Source: DASSUW01 sp963774155 (GTDB taxonomy: Bacteria; Actinomycetota; Thermoleophilia; Solirubrobacterales; Solirubrobacteraceae). From it: a stretch of 64,000 bases of DNA. The stretch covers positions 1-64,000 of the forward strand of contig CAVZDW010000003.1 in the NCBI GenBank assembly GCA_963774155.1, read 5' to 3'. Position 1 is the first letter of the stretch, and each line of letters opens with the position of its first letter. The notes below the pieces were generated by a model. The model saw only the letters and a program-made list of their open reading frames with translations. It had not been told where the DNA came from and made no database searches. Positions 8,780-17,834 of this stretch are shown piece by piece. The position numbers and the translations under genes were made by a program.

Positions 8780-10262
8780 CGAGCCGCACCAGCACGGCCT
8801 CGTCCGGCCCGAGGACGATCTCGTCGGCCCGCCCCTCGGCCCGGTCCGGGTCGCTCGACACCACGATCGTCCCGGTGTACCCGAGCGGGCGCGGCTCGGA
8901 CACGAAGTTGACCGCCGCGAGCAGCTCCTCGCCGCGCAGCCAGGCCAGGACGTCCGGCCCCGCCTCGACCGTCCGCTGCGGACCCTCCCGCAGGACCGGC
9001 AGCTCGCGGCGCAGCGCCGCGAGCCGGCGGAAGAGCGTGAGCGCGGAGCGCGGATCGCCGGCCTGCTCGCGTGCGTTGAACCGGTCGTCGATCGGGAGCC
9101 ATGGCTCGCCCTCGGTGAAGCCGGCGCCCGGCCCGGGCTCCCACGGCACCGGCGTGCGCTCGGGGTCGCGGCCGTCGACGTCGACCACCCGGTCCGGCGG
9201 GATCTCCGTGTCGGGGAGCCCGAGCTCCTGGCCCTGGTAGACGAACGGCGTGCCGCGCAGGGCGTAGAGCATGAGCCCGGCGGCCCGCGCCGCGCGGGGT
9301 CCGAAGCGCGAGGCCACGCGCGGCTTGTCGTGGTTCTCGAGGAACCAGGCCGGCCATGCCGCGCGGTCGGCGAGGGCCTCGAAGTCGTCGATCGACGTCC
9401 GGAACGCCTCGGCGTCCCAGTCGAGGTCCACGAACACGAAGTTGTGCGCCAGGTGCAGCTGGTCGCCGGACTCCAGGTAGCCGACGATGCGGTGCAGGTC
9501 CTGGAGCGCGACCTCGCCGACCACCATCCGGTCGTCGTACTCGTCGATCACGCGGCGGATGCCTCGCAGGCGCTCGTGGATCGTGTCCCAGTCCTCGTCG
9601 TGGCGGCGCGGGGCGCCGGCGTGGTCGCGCAGGAGCGGGTCCTTGGCGATCTTGTGGATGGCGTCGAGCCGCAGCCCGTCGACGCCGCGGTCCATCCAGA
9701 AGCGGATGACGTCGTGCATCGCGGACTCGACCTCGGGGTTGTCCCAGTTGAGGTCCGGCTGCTCGCGCATGAACGAGTGCAGGTACCACTGCCCGGTGGC
9801 CGCGTCGAACGTCCACGACGACCCCACTGCGGCGAACTGCGACATCCAGTCGTTCGGCGGCTCGTCGCCGTCCCGCCAGACGTACCAGTCGCGCTTGGGG
9901 TCGTCACGCGAGCTGCGCGAGGCCTGGAACCACGGGTGCTGGTCGGACGTGTGGTTCGGGACCCAGTCGATGACGACCCGGATATCGCGCGCGTGGGCTT
10001 GGGTCAGAACCTCGTCGAAGTCGTCGAGCGTGCCGAAGATCGGGTCGACGTCGCAGTAGTCGGAGACGTCGTAGCCGAAGTCGGCCATCGGCGACCGGAA
10101 GAACGGCGACAGCCAGATGGCCTCGACCGCGAGCTCGGCCAGGTGGTCGAGCCTGGACACGATGCCGCGCAGGTCGCCCACCCCGTCCCCGTTCGAGTCC
10201 GCGAAGGAGCGCGGGTAGATCTGGTAGATCGCGCCGCGCTGCCACCAGGCGAGCTCAGCCAT
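8772..10262 (-). CDS. GH13 alpha-glucosidase / oligo-1,6-glucosidase type
   Basis: A 496-residue member of glycoside hydrolase family 13 with all four conserved regions: DWVPNHTS (region I), DGLRLDAIH with the nucleophile Asp (region II), VGEVA with the acid/base Glu (region III) and FLENHDKPR with the stabilising Asp (region IV). The opening WWQRGAIYQIYPRSFADSNG is typical of the oligo-1,6-glucosidase/alpha-glucosidase subgroup. It has no signal peptide, so it acts on sugars after import. It is the middle gene of a three-gene leftward operon joined by 8-base overlaps (ATGGCTGA at both ends). Exact linkage preference cannot be deduced. Confidence 0.92.
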   Translation of the reverse strand: MAELAWWQRGAIYQIYPRSFADSNGDGVGDLRGIVSRLDHLAELAVEAIWLSPFFRSPMADFGYDVSDYCDVDPIFGTLDDFDEVLTQAHARDIRVVIDWVPNHTSDQHPWFQASRSSRDDPKRDWYVWRDGDEPPNDWMSQFAAVGSSWTFDAATGQWYLHSFMREQPDLNWDNPEVESAMHDVIRFWMDRGVDGLRLDAIHKIAKDPLLRDHAGAPRRHDEDWDTIHERLRGIRRVIDEYDDRMVVGEVALQDLHRIVGYLESGDQLHLAHNFVFVDLDWDAEAFRTSIDDFEALADRAAWPAWFLENHDKPRVASRFGPRAARAAGLMLYALRGTPFVYQGQELGLPDTEIPPDRVVDVDGRDPERTPVPWEPGPGAGFTEGEPWLPIDDRFNAREQAGDPRSALTLFRRLAALRRELPVLREGPQRTVEAGPDVLAWLRGEELLAAVNFVSEPRPLGYTGTIVVSSDPDRAEGRADEIVLGPDEAVLVRLDG

Positions 10263-11791
10263 CCAGGACCACGCCCTCCCACGCCCCGAGGCGGCCGTCG
10301 AAGGCCTGCCCGTCGCGAGCGCGGTCGGTCCCGATCAGCACGGTCCCGCGGGCGTCGACGTCTCACTGAGGCGTCCGAGAGGTTGAGCGCGACCGTCGTG
10401 CCGGCGCCGCGCCGCCACACCCAGGCGTCGCCGGGGAGCCCCTCGTAGGCGCCGTCGCGCAGCTCGCTCCGCGAGCGCCGCAGCGCGATGAGGTCGCGGA
10501 CGAGATGCAGCACCGAGCCCGGGTCCTCGCGCTGAGCGGCCACGTTGCGGGCGGCGGCGTCGCCGATCGGCAGCCACGGCTCGGCGCCGTCGGCGGTGAA
10601 GCCGGCGCCCGGCTCGCCGGTCCACGGCATCGGCGTGCGGCACTCGTCGCGGTTGCGGGTCGGATCGCCGGTCCGGTGCGGCACCGGGTCGAGCGCGAGC
10701 GCCGGGTCGAGCTTGACGTCGGGCAGGCCGATCTCGTCGCCGTAGTAGAGGAACGTCGTGCCGCGCAGGGTGAGGAGCAGCATCAGCGCGGCGCGCGTAC
10801 GCGCCTCGTCGCCGCCGGCCCAGCGCGTGGCGAGCCGGCCTGCGTCGTGGTTGGAGCCCGTCCACACCGGCCAGGCGCCCGCCGGCAGCCGCTCCTCGAT
10901 CGCCTCCACGATCGGGCGCATCTGCGCCATGTCCAGGGCCGAGTGCACGAAGAGGAAGTTGAACGCGAGGTGGAGCTGGTCCTCGCCCGTGCCGTAGTAC
11001 GGGATCAGCTGGTCGATCTCGAGCACGTAGGTCTCGCCCACGAGGATGCGGTCGCCGTCGGCGATCCGCCGCCAGCGCTTGAGGACGTCGTGCACCTCGG
11101 GGCGGTTCATGGAGAAGACCTGACGCGTGCCGCGCTCGCGCACCTTGGGGTGATCGTCGGCCGTGGCCGGCGGGTCGTCGCGCAGGTCGCGGTCCTTGAC
11201 GATCGCGTGGCAGACGTCGATCCGGAAGCCGGCGACCCCGCGGTCGAACCAGAAGCGCAGGACGTCGTCGAAGGCCTCGCGGACGTCGTCGCTCCACCAG
11301 TTGAGGTCGGGCTGGCTCGGCAGGAAGTTGTTGAGGTAGTGCTGGCCGGAGGCCTCGTCGAGCGTCCACGCCGAGCCGCCGAAGTTCGAGAGCCAGTTGT
11401 TGGGTGTCTCCGTCCAGACGTAGAAGTCGCGGTGCTCGGCCTCCGGGCCGGTCAGCGCGTCGACGAACCACGGGTGCCGGTCGCTCGTGTGGTTGGGGAC
11501 GAGGTCGAGCAGCACGCGGATGCCGCGGCGGCCCGCCTCGGCGATCAGCGCGTCCATGTCCTCGAGCGTCCCGAGCTCCGGGTGCACGCCGGCGTAGTCG
11601 GCGACGTCGTAGCCCCAGTCGTCGTTCGGCGAGGGCATCGTCGGATTCAGCCAGATGCCGTCGATCCCGAGCCACTCGAGGTGGTCAAGGTGCGCCACGA
11701 TGCCCTTCAGGTCGCCGATCCCGTCGCCGTTCGCATCCGCGAACGAGCGCGGGTAGATCTGGTACAGGACTCCGTCTCTCCACCACGACAT
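10255..11791 (-). pseudogene. Second GH13 alpha-glucosidase, broken near its 3' end by one extra base
   Basis: The reading from the ATG at 11791 gives a normal GH13 enzyme (start SWWRDGVLYQIYPRSFADAN; DLVPNHTS; GFRIDVCH; VGETY; GSNHDAGR). About 35 codons before the natural end the frame is lost: one extra T at about 10363 (plus strand) turns the expected Val-Asp-Val-Asp-Ala into a different frame. Removing that base restores VDARGTVLIGTDRARDGQAF and a stop at 10255 that overlaps the next ATG by 8 bases, giving 511 residues. The perfect restored overlap suggests the gene is functional and the base is a sequencing error. It is first in the operon, divergent from the second LacI gene, with an operator between. 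Confidence 0.85.
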
Positions 11792-11856
11792 GCGGGCGCA
11801 GGATACGAACCTGCGCACCAGTGCGACGTTGACGTGGCCTTTGTGTGATGCTTCGA

Positions 11857-11870
11857 TGGAAGCGGTTCCA
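11857..11870. promoter_or_regulatory. LacI/CcpA-type operator in the GH13 / sugar-importer divergent region
   Basis: TGGAAGCGGTTCCA fits the TG-x2-A-x-CG-x-T-x2-CA pattern of LacI-family and cre sites. It lies 15 bases before the TTG start of the second LacI gene and 66 bases from the GH13 operon start. If LacI instead began at the ATG at 11856, this site would be coding, which supports the TTG start. Confidence 0.7.
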
Positions 11871-11885
11871 AGAGAGGAGAGCTGG

Positions 11886-12965
11886 TTGGCGACCATCGCC
11901 GAGGTGGCGAGGCGTGCCGGGGTAGGCGTGGCGACGGTGTCGCGCGTCCTCAACGCCTCGCCTGCCGTGCGAGACGAGACGAGGCAGCGCGTCCTGGACG
12001 CGATCGCCGAGCTCGGCTACGCACCGAACGCCGCGGCGCGCGCCCTCTCAACCGGACGCATGAACGCCGTCGGCGTCATCGCGCCCTTCTTCACGCGGCC
12101 CTCGGTCATGGAGCGGCTGCGCGGCGTCTCGCACGTGCTCGCGGGCGCCGAGCACCAGCTCGTGCTCTTCGACGTCGAGCGACCCGGCCAGGACTCGGAC
12201 TCGTTCCACCGCCTGCCCGGCGGCCTCGACGGCCTGCTCTCCATCTCGCTGTGCCCCTCGGACGCGGACCTCGAACGGTTCGCCGCCGCGGGCATGCCGG
12301 TCGTGCTGGTGGATCACCCGCATGACCGCATCCCCGCCGTCCACATCGACGACGCGGCGGGCGGGCGCCTCGCCACCGAGCACCTGCTGGAGCTCGGTCA
12401 TTCGAGGATCGCCTTCGTCGGCGACCTCGAGCACAACTACCACGGCTTCACCTCGAGCGCGATGCGGCGCATCGGGTACGAGCAGGCGCTGGCGGCAGCC
12501 GGCATCGTGCTCGACCCTCGGCTGGTCTGCCGCGCCGCGCACGGGCGTGAGCCGGCGGCGGCGCTGGCGCGGGACCTGTTGGTCTCGCCTCAGCGGCCGA
12601 GCGCCATCTTCGCGGCCTCCGACACCCAGGCGGTTGGCGTGCTGGAGGCGGCCGAGGCGCTCGGGCTCAAGGTGCCGGACGACCTGTCCGTCATCGGCTA
12701 CGACGACATCGAACTCGCCCGCTATGCGGGCTTGACAACCGTTGCGCAACCGCTTGAGGAAAGTGGCGCGCGCGGTGCTGAGCTGTTGCTCGCAACGCTC
12801 GACGGCTCCACCGTCGTGGGTGAGCAGCTTTCCGTCGAGTTGGTGCTCCGATCAACGACCGCCCCATGGGGTAGGAATCGCGGAGCCGGTGCTCGACACC
12901 TTCAGGTCGACGGCAAGGATCGCCGCCGGCAAGCACGCCCGGACGGCAACAGGGTACGTTCCTAA
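11886..12965 (+). CDS. LacI-family transcriptional regulator of the sugar importer and GH13 operon
   Basis: A 359-residue protein whose helix-turn-helix (LATIAEVARRAGVGVATVSR) begins at the first residue, followed by the sugar-sensing domain ending in SVELVLRSTTAP. The TTG start has AGAGGAGA correctly spaced upstream. The in-frame ATG at 11856 would place the operator in the gene. It is followed after 27 bases by the importer genes, so they probably form one transcript, and it faces the GH13 operon across the operator. It likely represses both sets in the absence of an alpha-glucoside. The last ~25 residues, rich in Arg and Gly, extend past the usual family end. Confidence 0.9.
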   Translation: MATIAEVARRAGVGVATVSRVLNASPAVRDETRQRVLDAIAELGYAPNAAARALSTGRMNAVGVIAPFFTRPSVMERLRGVSHVLAGAEHQLVLFDVERPGQDSDSFHRLPGGLDGLLSISLCPSDADLERFAAAGMPVVLVDHPHDRIPAVHIDDAAGGRLATEHLLELGHSRIAFVGDLEHNYHGFTSSAMRRIGYEQALAAAGIVLDPRLVCRAAHGREPAAALARDLLVSPQRPSAIFAASDTQAVGVLEAAEALGLKVPDDLSVIGYDDIELARYAGLTTVAQPLEESGARGAELLLATLDGSTVVGEQLSVELVLRSTTAPWGRNRGAGARHLQVDGKDRRRQARPDGNRVRS

Positions 12966-12992
12966 TTACACCCACGGACAGAGGGGGAGCTC

Positions 12993-14300
12993 GTGTCCAA
13001 GAAACTTCTGTACCTGCTCTGCATGGCACTCGCCTGCGGGGTCTTCCTCGCCGCTTGCGGCGATGACGACGATGGTGGCAGTGGAGGTGGCGGCACCTCC
13101 GAGGAGGGCGCGACCGAAGGCGCCAAGGCGGTCGATCCCGCCTCGATGGACTCTGCAGAGGGCGACGTGACCCTCTGCATGGGCAAGGACACCTCGGGGG
13201 ACATCACCGAGGCCGTCAAGAAGTTCAACGCCGAGGGCAACGGCGTCACCGTCGAGCTGCTCGAGTTCTCGACGTCGGCCGACGAACAGCGCACGCAGTT
13301 CGTACAGCGCCAAGAGGCGAAGTCGGGCGAGTGCGACGTCTTCTCATCCGACGTGATCTGGACCGCTGAGTTCGCGTCTCAGAAGTGGCTGATGGACATG
13401 ACGCCCTACGTCGAGACGCGCAAGGACGAGATCATCGAGGCGACCCTCGACACCGTCACCTTCGACGGCAAGATGTGGGGCATGCCGCAGCAGACTGACG
13501 CGGCCTTCCTCTACTACCGGACCGACGAGGTCAAGGACCCGCCCACCTCCTGGCAGGAGGTCTACCAGGTCGCCGGCGAGAATAACGGCATCGTCTACCA
13601 GGGCGCGCCGTACGAGGGCCTGACCTGCGACTACCTCGAGCTGGCGTTCGCCGCCGGCGGCGAGGTGCTGTCCGAGGACGGCAAGACCGCGGTGATCGAC
13701 TCTCCCGAGAACGTCGCCGCCCTGCAGCTCATGGTCGACGGCATCAAGGACGGCACGGCTGCCACCGGCGTGACGACCTACATGGAGGAGGAGTCCCGGC
13801 GCTACTTCGAGTCTGGCAAGGCGACCTTCATGCGCAACTGGCCGTATGCCTACGCGCTCGGTGAGGCGGAGGGCTCGAAGGTCAAGGGCAAGTTCACGGT
13901 CATGCCGTTCCCGGCGTGGGAGAACGGTGGCACGGCCGGCATCCTGGGTGGCCACAACCAGGTCATCTCGGTGTACTCGGACAACCCGGGCGGCGCCCTG
14001 AAGTGGATCGACTACGTCACGGGCAAGGAGAACCAGAAGAACCAGCTTCTGAACTACTCCCAGTCCTCGACGCTGACGGCGACCTACGACGACGCGGCGA
14101 TCCAGAAGAAGTACGCGTTTGCCGAGCAGCTGAGGGACGCCATCAGCCAGGCGAAGTCACGTCCGGTCTCGCCGGTCTACCCGCAGATCTCGCAGGCGAT
14201 CTACAAGAACGTCAACGAGGCCCTCGCGGGCCGCGTGTCCCCCGAGGACGCGCTGAAGAACGCACAGACCCAGATGCAGCAGGCGTTGGAGACGTTCTAA
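12993..14300 (+). CDS. ABC sugar importer, lipoprotein solute-binding protein
   Basis: A 435-residue protein with a lipoprotein signal sequence (lipobox LAAC, lipidated Cys at residue 22) and an acidic linker (DDDDGG). The rest is a family-1 solute-binding fold like maltose- and trehalose-binding proteins. It would be anchored to the outer face of the membrane and deliver an oligosaccharide to the two permeases downstream. The GTG start has a strong AGGGGGAG site. Given the flanking alpha-glucosidases, an alpha-glucoside such as maltose, trehalose or maltodextrin is the likely ligand. This is an inference. Confidence 0.9.
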   Translation: MSKKLLYLLCMALACGVFLAACGDDDDGGSGGGGTSEEGATEGAKAVDPASMDSAEGDVTLCMGKDTSGDITEAVKKFNAEGNGVTVELLEFSTSADEQRTQFVQRQEAKSGECDVFSSDVIWTAEFASQKWLMDMTPYVETRKDEIIEATLDTVTFDGKMWGMPQQTDAAFLYYRTDEVKDPPTSWQEVYQVAGENNGIVYQGAPYEGLTCDYLELAFAAGGEVLSEDGKTAVIDSPENVAALQLMVDGIKDGTAATGVTTYMEEESRRYFESGKATFMRNWPYAYALGEAEGSKVKGKFTVMPFPAWENGGTAGILGGHNQVISVYSDNPGGALKWIDYVTGKENQKNQLLNYSQSSTLTATYDDAAIQKKYAFAEQLRDAISQAKSRPVSPVYPQISQAIYKNVNEALAGRVSPEDALKNAQTQMQQALETF

Positions 14301-14306
14301 ACAGCC

Positions 14307-15233
14307 ATGGCTGACGCGGCTTCAGTACAAGCCGGCACGCAGCGGCGGCGCTCCCGGGGTATCCCGGAGCGCCGCTTGGCGTGGCTGATGACGACGCCGT
14401 CGCTGGTGTTGATCGCGCTCGTCGCGGTGTATCCGATCCTCTACGCGATCTGGCTCTCACTGCACGAGTACAGCCTCATCTCGGCCGGGCTCTCTCGTTG
14501 GGCCTCACCGGCGGGGCTGGGCAACTACATCGACGCGTTCCAGACACCCGAGTTCGTCGACTCGATCGTGATCACGTTCGTCTACACGATCTCGTCGGTG
14601 TTCCTCGAGACCTTGATCGGCCTCGCGATGGCGCTGATCATGGCGACCGCATTCAAGGGTCAGGGCATCCTCCGCACGGTGGTCCTCGTGCCGTGGGCCG
14701 TGCTCACCGTGGTCACGGCGATCATGTGGAAGACGATCGTGGACCCGAACCTCGGTCTGGTGAACCAGTTACTCGGCACAAACACGGTGTGGCTCGGGGA
14801 GGAGCCACAGGCACTGATCGTGATGATCCTCGCCGACACGTGGAAGACGGCGCCGTTCATGGCGCTGCTCCTGCTCGCCGGCCTGCAGGTCATCCCCTCG
14901 GAGATCTACGAGGCGGCCAAGGTCGACGGCGCCACCGCGTGGCAGCGGTTCCGCCGGATCACCCTGCCGCTGCTGATGCCCGCGCTGCTCGTGGCGCTGA
15001 TCTTCCGCACGCTGGACGCCTTGAGAGCGTTCGACCTGCCGAAGGTGCTGACCAACGGCGCCAACGGGACGACGACCATGTCCCTGATCGCACAGCGAAC
15101 ATTCCAGGAGAACCGCCTCTACGGAGAGGGAGCGGCGTACTCGATCATCACCTTCATCATCGTGATGATCGTGTCGTTCCTGTACATCCGCTTCGTGGGC
15201 GGCAACCTCCGCGGCCTGGCAGAGGACCGATAG
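14307..15233 (+). CDS. ABC sugar importer permease, MalF type
   Basis: A 308-residue membrane protein with six predicted helices. It carries the EAA loop EAAKVDGATAWQRFRRITLP, which docks on the ATPase in binding-protein-dependent importers. It is positioned between the binding protein and the second permease with only 6- and 2-base gaps. It forms the transmembrane heterodimer with the next gene product. The N-terminal hydrophilic ~25 residues are cytoplasmic. Confidence 0.92.
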   Translation: MADAASVQAGTQRRRSRGIPERRLAWLMTTPSLVLIALVAVYPILYAIWLSLHEYSLISAGLSRWASPAGLGNYIDAFQTPEFVDSIVITFVYTISSVFLETLIGLAMALIMATAFKGQGILRTVVLVPWAVLTVVTAIMWKTIVDPNLGLVNQLLGTNTVWLGEEPQALIVMILADTWKTAPFMALLLLAGLQVIPSEIYEAAKVDGATAWQRFRRITLPLLMPALLVALIFRTLDALRAFDLPKVLTNGANGTTTMSLIAQRTFQENRLYGEGAAYSIITFIIVMIVSFLYIRFVGGNLRGLAEDR

Positions 15234-15235
15234 CC

Positions 15236-16126
15236 ATGAGCGCCGCAACCACAGCTCCGGTCGCGACGACCCGCGACGAAGTGGCCGTCAAGAAGGGACC
15301 GAAGGCGCCGGGTCCGCCCTGGTGGATCTACGTCGCCGTGGCGGGAATCGTGATCTTCTGCCTGTTCCCGTTCTACTGGCTGGTCAACATCTCGCTCAAG
15401 ACCGGCGCGGACCTGTCCTCGGCGGACCTCATCCCGCCCAATCCGTCGCTGGACAACTACACGTCGATCTTCAAGAACGACGACTTCGTGCGCTCGCTGG
15501 GCAACAGCGCCGTCGTGAGCCTCAGCACGACGTTCCTCGGCATCATCGTGGGCGCGTTCGCGGCCTACGCGCTGGCGCGCCTGCGGATGAACTTCAAGTT
15601 CATCCTGCTCGGCATCGTGCTCACGATCTCGACGTTCCCGCAGATCGCGATCGCCGCCCCGCTGTTCCGCCTGTGGACGGACATCGGGCTCTACAACACG
15701 CTGATCGGTCTGGTCATCCCGTACCTGACCTTCGCGCTGCCGCTGTCCATCTACATCCTGGTGTCGTTCTTCCGCGAGATCCCCAGGGATCTCGAGGAGG
15801 CGGCGCTGGTGGACGGCGCGACGAACTTCGAGGCGTTCCGGAAGGTGATCGTCCCGCTGGCCGCACCGGGTCTGGCGACGACGGCCATCCTCGCGTTCAT
15901 CGCGGCCTGGAACGAGTTCCTGCTGGCGTCCACCCTGACCTCCTCACGTGAGGCCAGGACGGTGCCGGTGGCGATCTCGCAGTTCACCGGGTCCTCGCAG
16001 TTCGAGGTCCCGCTGGGAACGCAGTCCGCGGCGTCGGTGGTGATCTCGATACCGCTGGTGCTCCTGGTGCTGCTCTTCCAGAAGCGCATCGTGGCTGGCT
16101 TGACGGCAGGCGCCGTCAAGGGCTAG
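15236..16126 (+). CDS. ABC sugar importer permease, MalG type
   Basis: A 296-residue membrane protein with six predicted helices and the EAA loop EEAALVDGATNFEAFRKVIV near residue 200. The ATG at 15236 follows the MalF-type stop by two bases. The longer upstream reading of the same frame is only an overlap with the previous gene. No ATPase gene follows: as in Streptomyces, where the shared ATPase MsiK serves many importers, the energy subunit is presumably encoded elsewhere. The next gene begins two bases after the stop but belongs to a redox module. Confidence 0.92.
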   Translation: MSAATTAPVATTRDEVAVKKGPKAPGPPWWIYVAVAGIVIFCLFPFYWLVNISLKTGADLSSADLIPPNPSLDNYTSIFKNDDFVRSLGNSAVVSLSTTFLGIIVGAFAAYALARLRMNFKFILLGIVLTISTFPQIAIAAPLFRLWTDIGLYNTLIGLVIPYLTFALPLSIYILVSFFREIPRDLEEAALVDGATNFEAFRKVIVPLAAPGLATTAILAFIAAWNEFLLASTLTSSREARTVPVAISQFTGSSQFEVPLGTQSAASVVISIPLVLLVLLFQKRIVAGLTAGAVKG

Positions 16127-16128
16127 CA

Positions 16129-17406
16129 GTGCTCCGGCTGCCGTCGCCGTCCCTCGCGGCGGCGGCAGCCCTCGCCCTGACGAACGCTGTCGTGGTCGTG
16201 GCCCTGTGGGGCCCGGCCGGAGTTCGCGACATCCACGACACGGCGAGCCTGCTGACCGGGCTCGGCCGTGTGACGGGGCTGCTGGGCGCGTACCTCGTGC
16301 TCGTCCAGCTGCTCCTGCTCGCCCGGATCCCGTGGCTCGGGTTCGACCTGCGGCTGCATCGCTGGAACGGCTTCGCCTGCCTGGCGCTGCTCGTCCTCCA
16401 CGCCGTGCTCGTCACGGCGGGCTACACGCTCGGCGACGGGATCCCGCTGTGGGACGAGATCTCGCGGCTGATCAGCGGCTACCCGGGCGTCATCACCGCC
16501 GTCGCCGGGCTCGTCGCGCTGATCGCGGTCACCGTGACCTCGGTGGCGATCGCGCGGCGACGGCTGCGCTACGAGACCTGGTACTTCGTGCATCTCTACG
16601 CCTACCTCGGCGTGGCGCTCGCGTTCAGCCACCAGCTCGCGACCGGCAGCTCGTTCGTCGGCCGACCTGCCGCGCAGGCGTACTGGTACGCGCTCTACGC
16701 CGTCACGCTGGGGGCGCTCGTGGTGTTCCGCGTGCTGCTGCCGGTCTCGCGCAGCACGTGGCACCGTCTGCGAGTGACCCAGGTGGTCGAGGAGAGTCCC
16801 GGCGTGGTCTCGCTGGAGATCGGCGGCCGCCGGCTCGAGCGGCTGCGCGCGCGCACGGGACACTTCTTCACCTGGCGCTTCCTGACGCGCAGCCACTGGT
16901 GGGAGGCGCACCCCTACTCGCTCTCGGCGGCGCCGGACGGGCGACGCCTGCGGATCACGGTCAAGGGGGTCGGCGACCACTCGTCGTCGCTGCGCGACAT
17001 CGCGCCCGGCACCCGCGTGATCGCCGAGGGCCCGTTCGGGGCCTTCACCGGCGCGCGCCGGACCCGTGAGCGCGTCGCGCTGATCGCCGGTGGCGCGGGC
17101 ATCACGCCGGTCCGGGCGCTGCTCGAGGACCTGCCCGGCGAGATCGCCGTCGTCTACTGCACGACGCGGCCGGAGGATGTGATGCTGCGCGACGAGCTGG
17201 ACGAGCTGGCAGGCAGGCGCGGCGCGAAGGTGCAGTACGTCACCGGCACGCTGTCGCCGGAGCGGCTGCTCGAGCTGATCCCCGACATCGCCGACCGCGA
17301 CGTCTTCGTCTGCGGATCGCCCGCCATGACCGAGGCCACGCGGGCGAGCCTCGGGCGCACCGGCGTGCCGCGGCGCCACGTCTTCGTCGAGCGGTTCGCG
17401 CTCTGA
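16129..17406 (+). CDS. Ferric-reductase-like heme protein with FAD/NAD(P) oxidoreductase domain
   Basis: A 425-residue two-part protein. The membrane half (residues ~1-205) has about six helices and two helix-borne histidine pairs (H-x13-H in HRWNGFACLALLVLH; H-x12-H in HLYAYLGVALAFSH) suitable for two b-type hemes, as in ferric reductases and NADPH oxidases. The cytoplasmic half (about 215-425) binds FAD near HPYSLS and NAD(P) at LIAGGAGITPVRALL and VFVCGSPAM. It would move electrons from NAD(P)H through FAD and heme across the membrane. The GTG start comes two bases after the permease gene. The FMN-binding and ApbE genes that follow suggest the electron acceptor is an exported flavoprotein. 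Confidence 0.88.
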   Translation: MLRLPSPSLAAAAALALTNAVVVVALWGPAGVRDIHDTASLLTGLGRVTGLLGAYLVLVQLLLLARIPWLGFDLRLHRWNGFACLALLVLHAVLVTAGYTLGDGIPLWDEISRLISGYPGVITAVAGLVALIAVTVTSVAIARRRLRYETWYFVHLYAYLGVALAFSHQLATGSSFVGRPAAQAYWYALYAVTLGALVVFRVLLPVSRSTWHRLRVTQVVEESPGVVSLEIGGRRLERLRARTGHFFTWRFLTRSHWWEAHPYSLSAAPDGRRLRITVKGVGDHSSSLRDIAPGTRVIAEGPFGAFTGARRTRERVALIAGGAGITPVRALLEDLPGEIAVVYCTTRPEDVMLRDELDELAGRRGAKVQYVTGTLSPERLLELIPDIADRDVFVCGSPAMTEATRASLGRTGVPRRHVFVERFAL

Positions 17407-17834
17407 TGCGGCGCGCCGCCCTCGCCCTCGTCGTGACCGTGGTGGCCGTGGTGCTGCTCGCGCGCTACGAGACGACGCCGCCGGTGACGCGCAGCGCCGA
17501 CGACCGGCAGCGGCCACCGGCCATCGCGACCCCGGCGCCGGCGCCCGCAGGCTCGGTCAGCGCCCTCGGGCCCGCGCTGGTCACGCCGTTCTCGGCCATC
17601 CAGGTCAAGGCGACGCTGCTGGACGGGAAGCTCGTGGGGATCGAGACCGTGGCCCTGAGCGGCGACGGGCCGCACACCGACGCCCTCAACGCCCGCGCGG
17701 AGCCGATCCTGCGCGAGGCGGCGCTGCGGGCTCAGAGCGCCGACGTGGACGTCGTGTCCGGCGCGACCTCGACCAGCGAGATCTGGATCGAGTCGCTGCG
17801 CGGGGCCATCCGGGAGGCACGCCGTGCCGGTTGA
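17406..17834 (+). CDS. FMN-binding domain protein, membrane-anchored
   Basis: A 142-residue protein with one N-terminal membrane anchor or signal sequence (residues ~3-20), a Pro/Ala-rich linker, and an FMN_bind domain. The motif SGATSTS near residue 118 is the flavinylation site where ApbE attaches FMN to a Thr through a phosphoester bond. It would carry electrons outside the membrane, received from the heme protein encoded directly upstream. The gene starts on the last base of that gene's stop codon and overlaps the ApbE gene by 11 bases. Confidence 0.85.
   Translation: MRRAALALVVTVVAVVLLARYETTPPVTRSADDRQRPPAIATPAPAPAGSVSALGPALVTPFSAIQVKATLLDGKLVGIETVALSGDGPHTDALNARAEPILREAALRAQSADVDVVSGATSTSEIWIESLRGAIREARRAG

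Noticed and set aside
14307..16126. Missing ABC ATPase taken as evidence of a defective importer
   Set aside because: Actinobacterial sugar importers of this family commonly share one ATPase (MsiK) encoded elsewhere.
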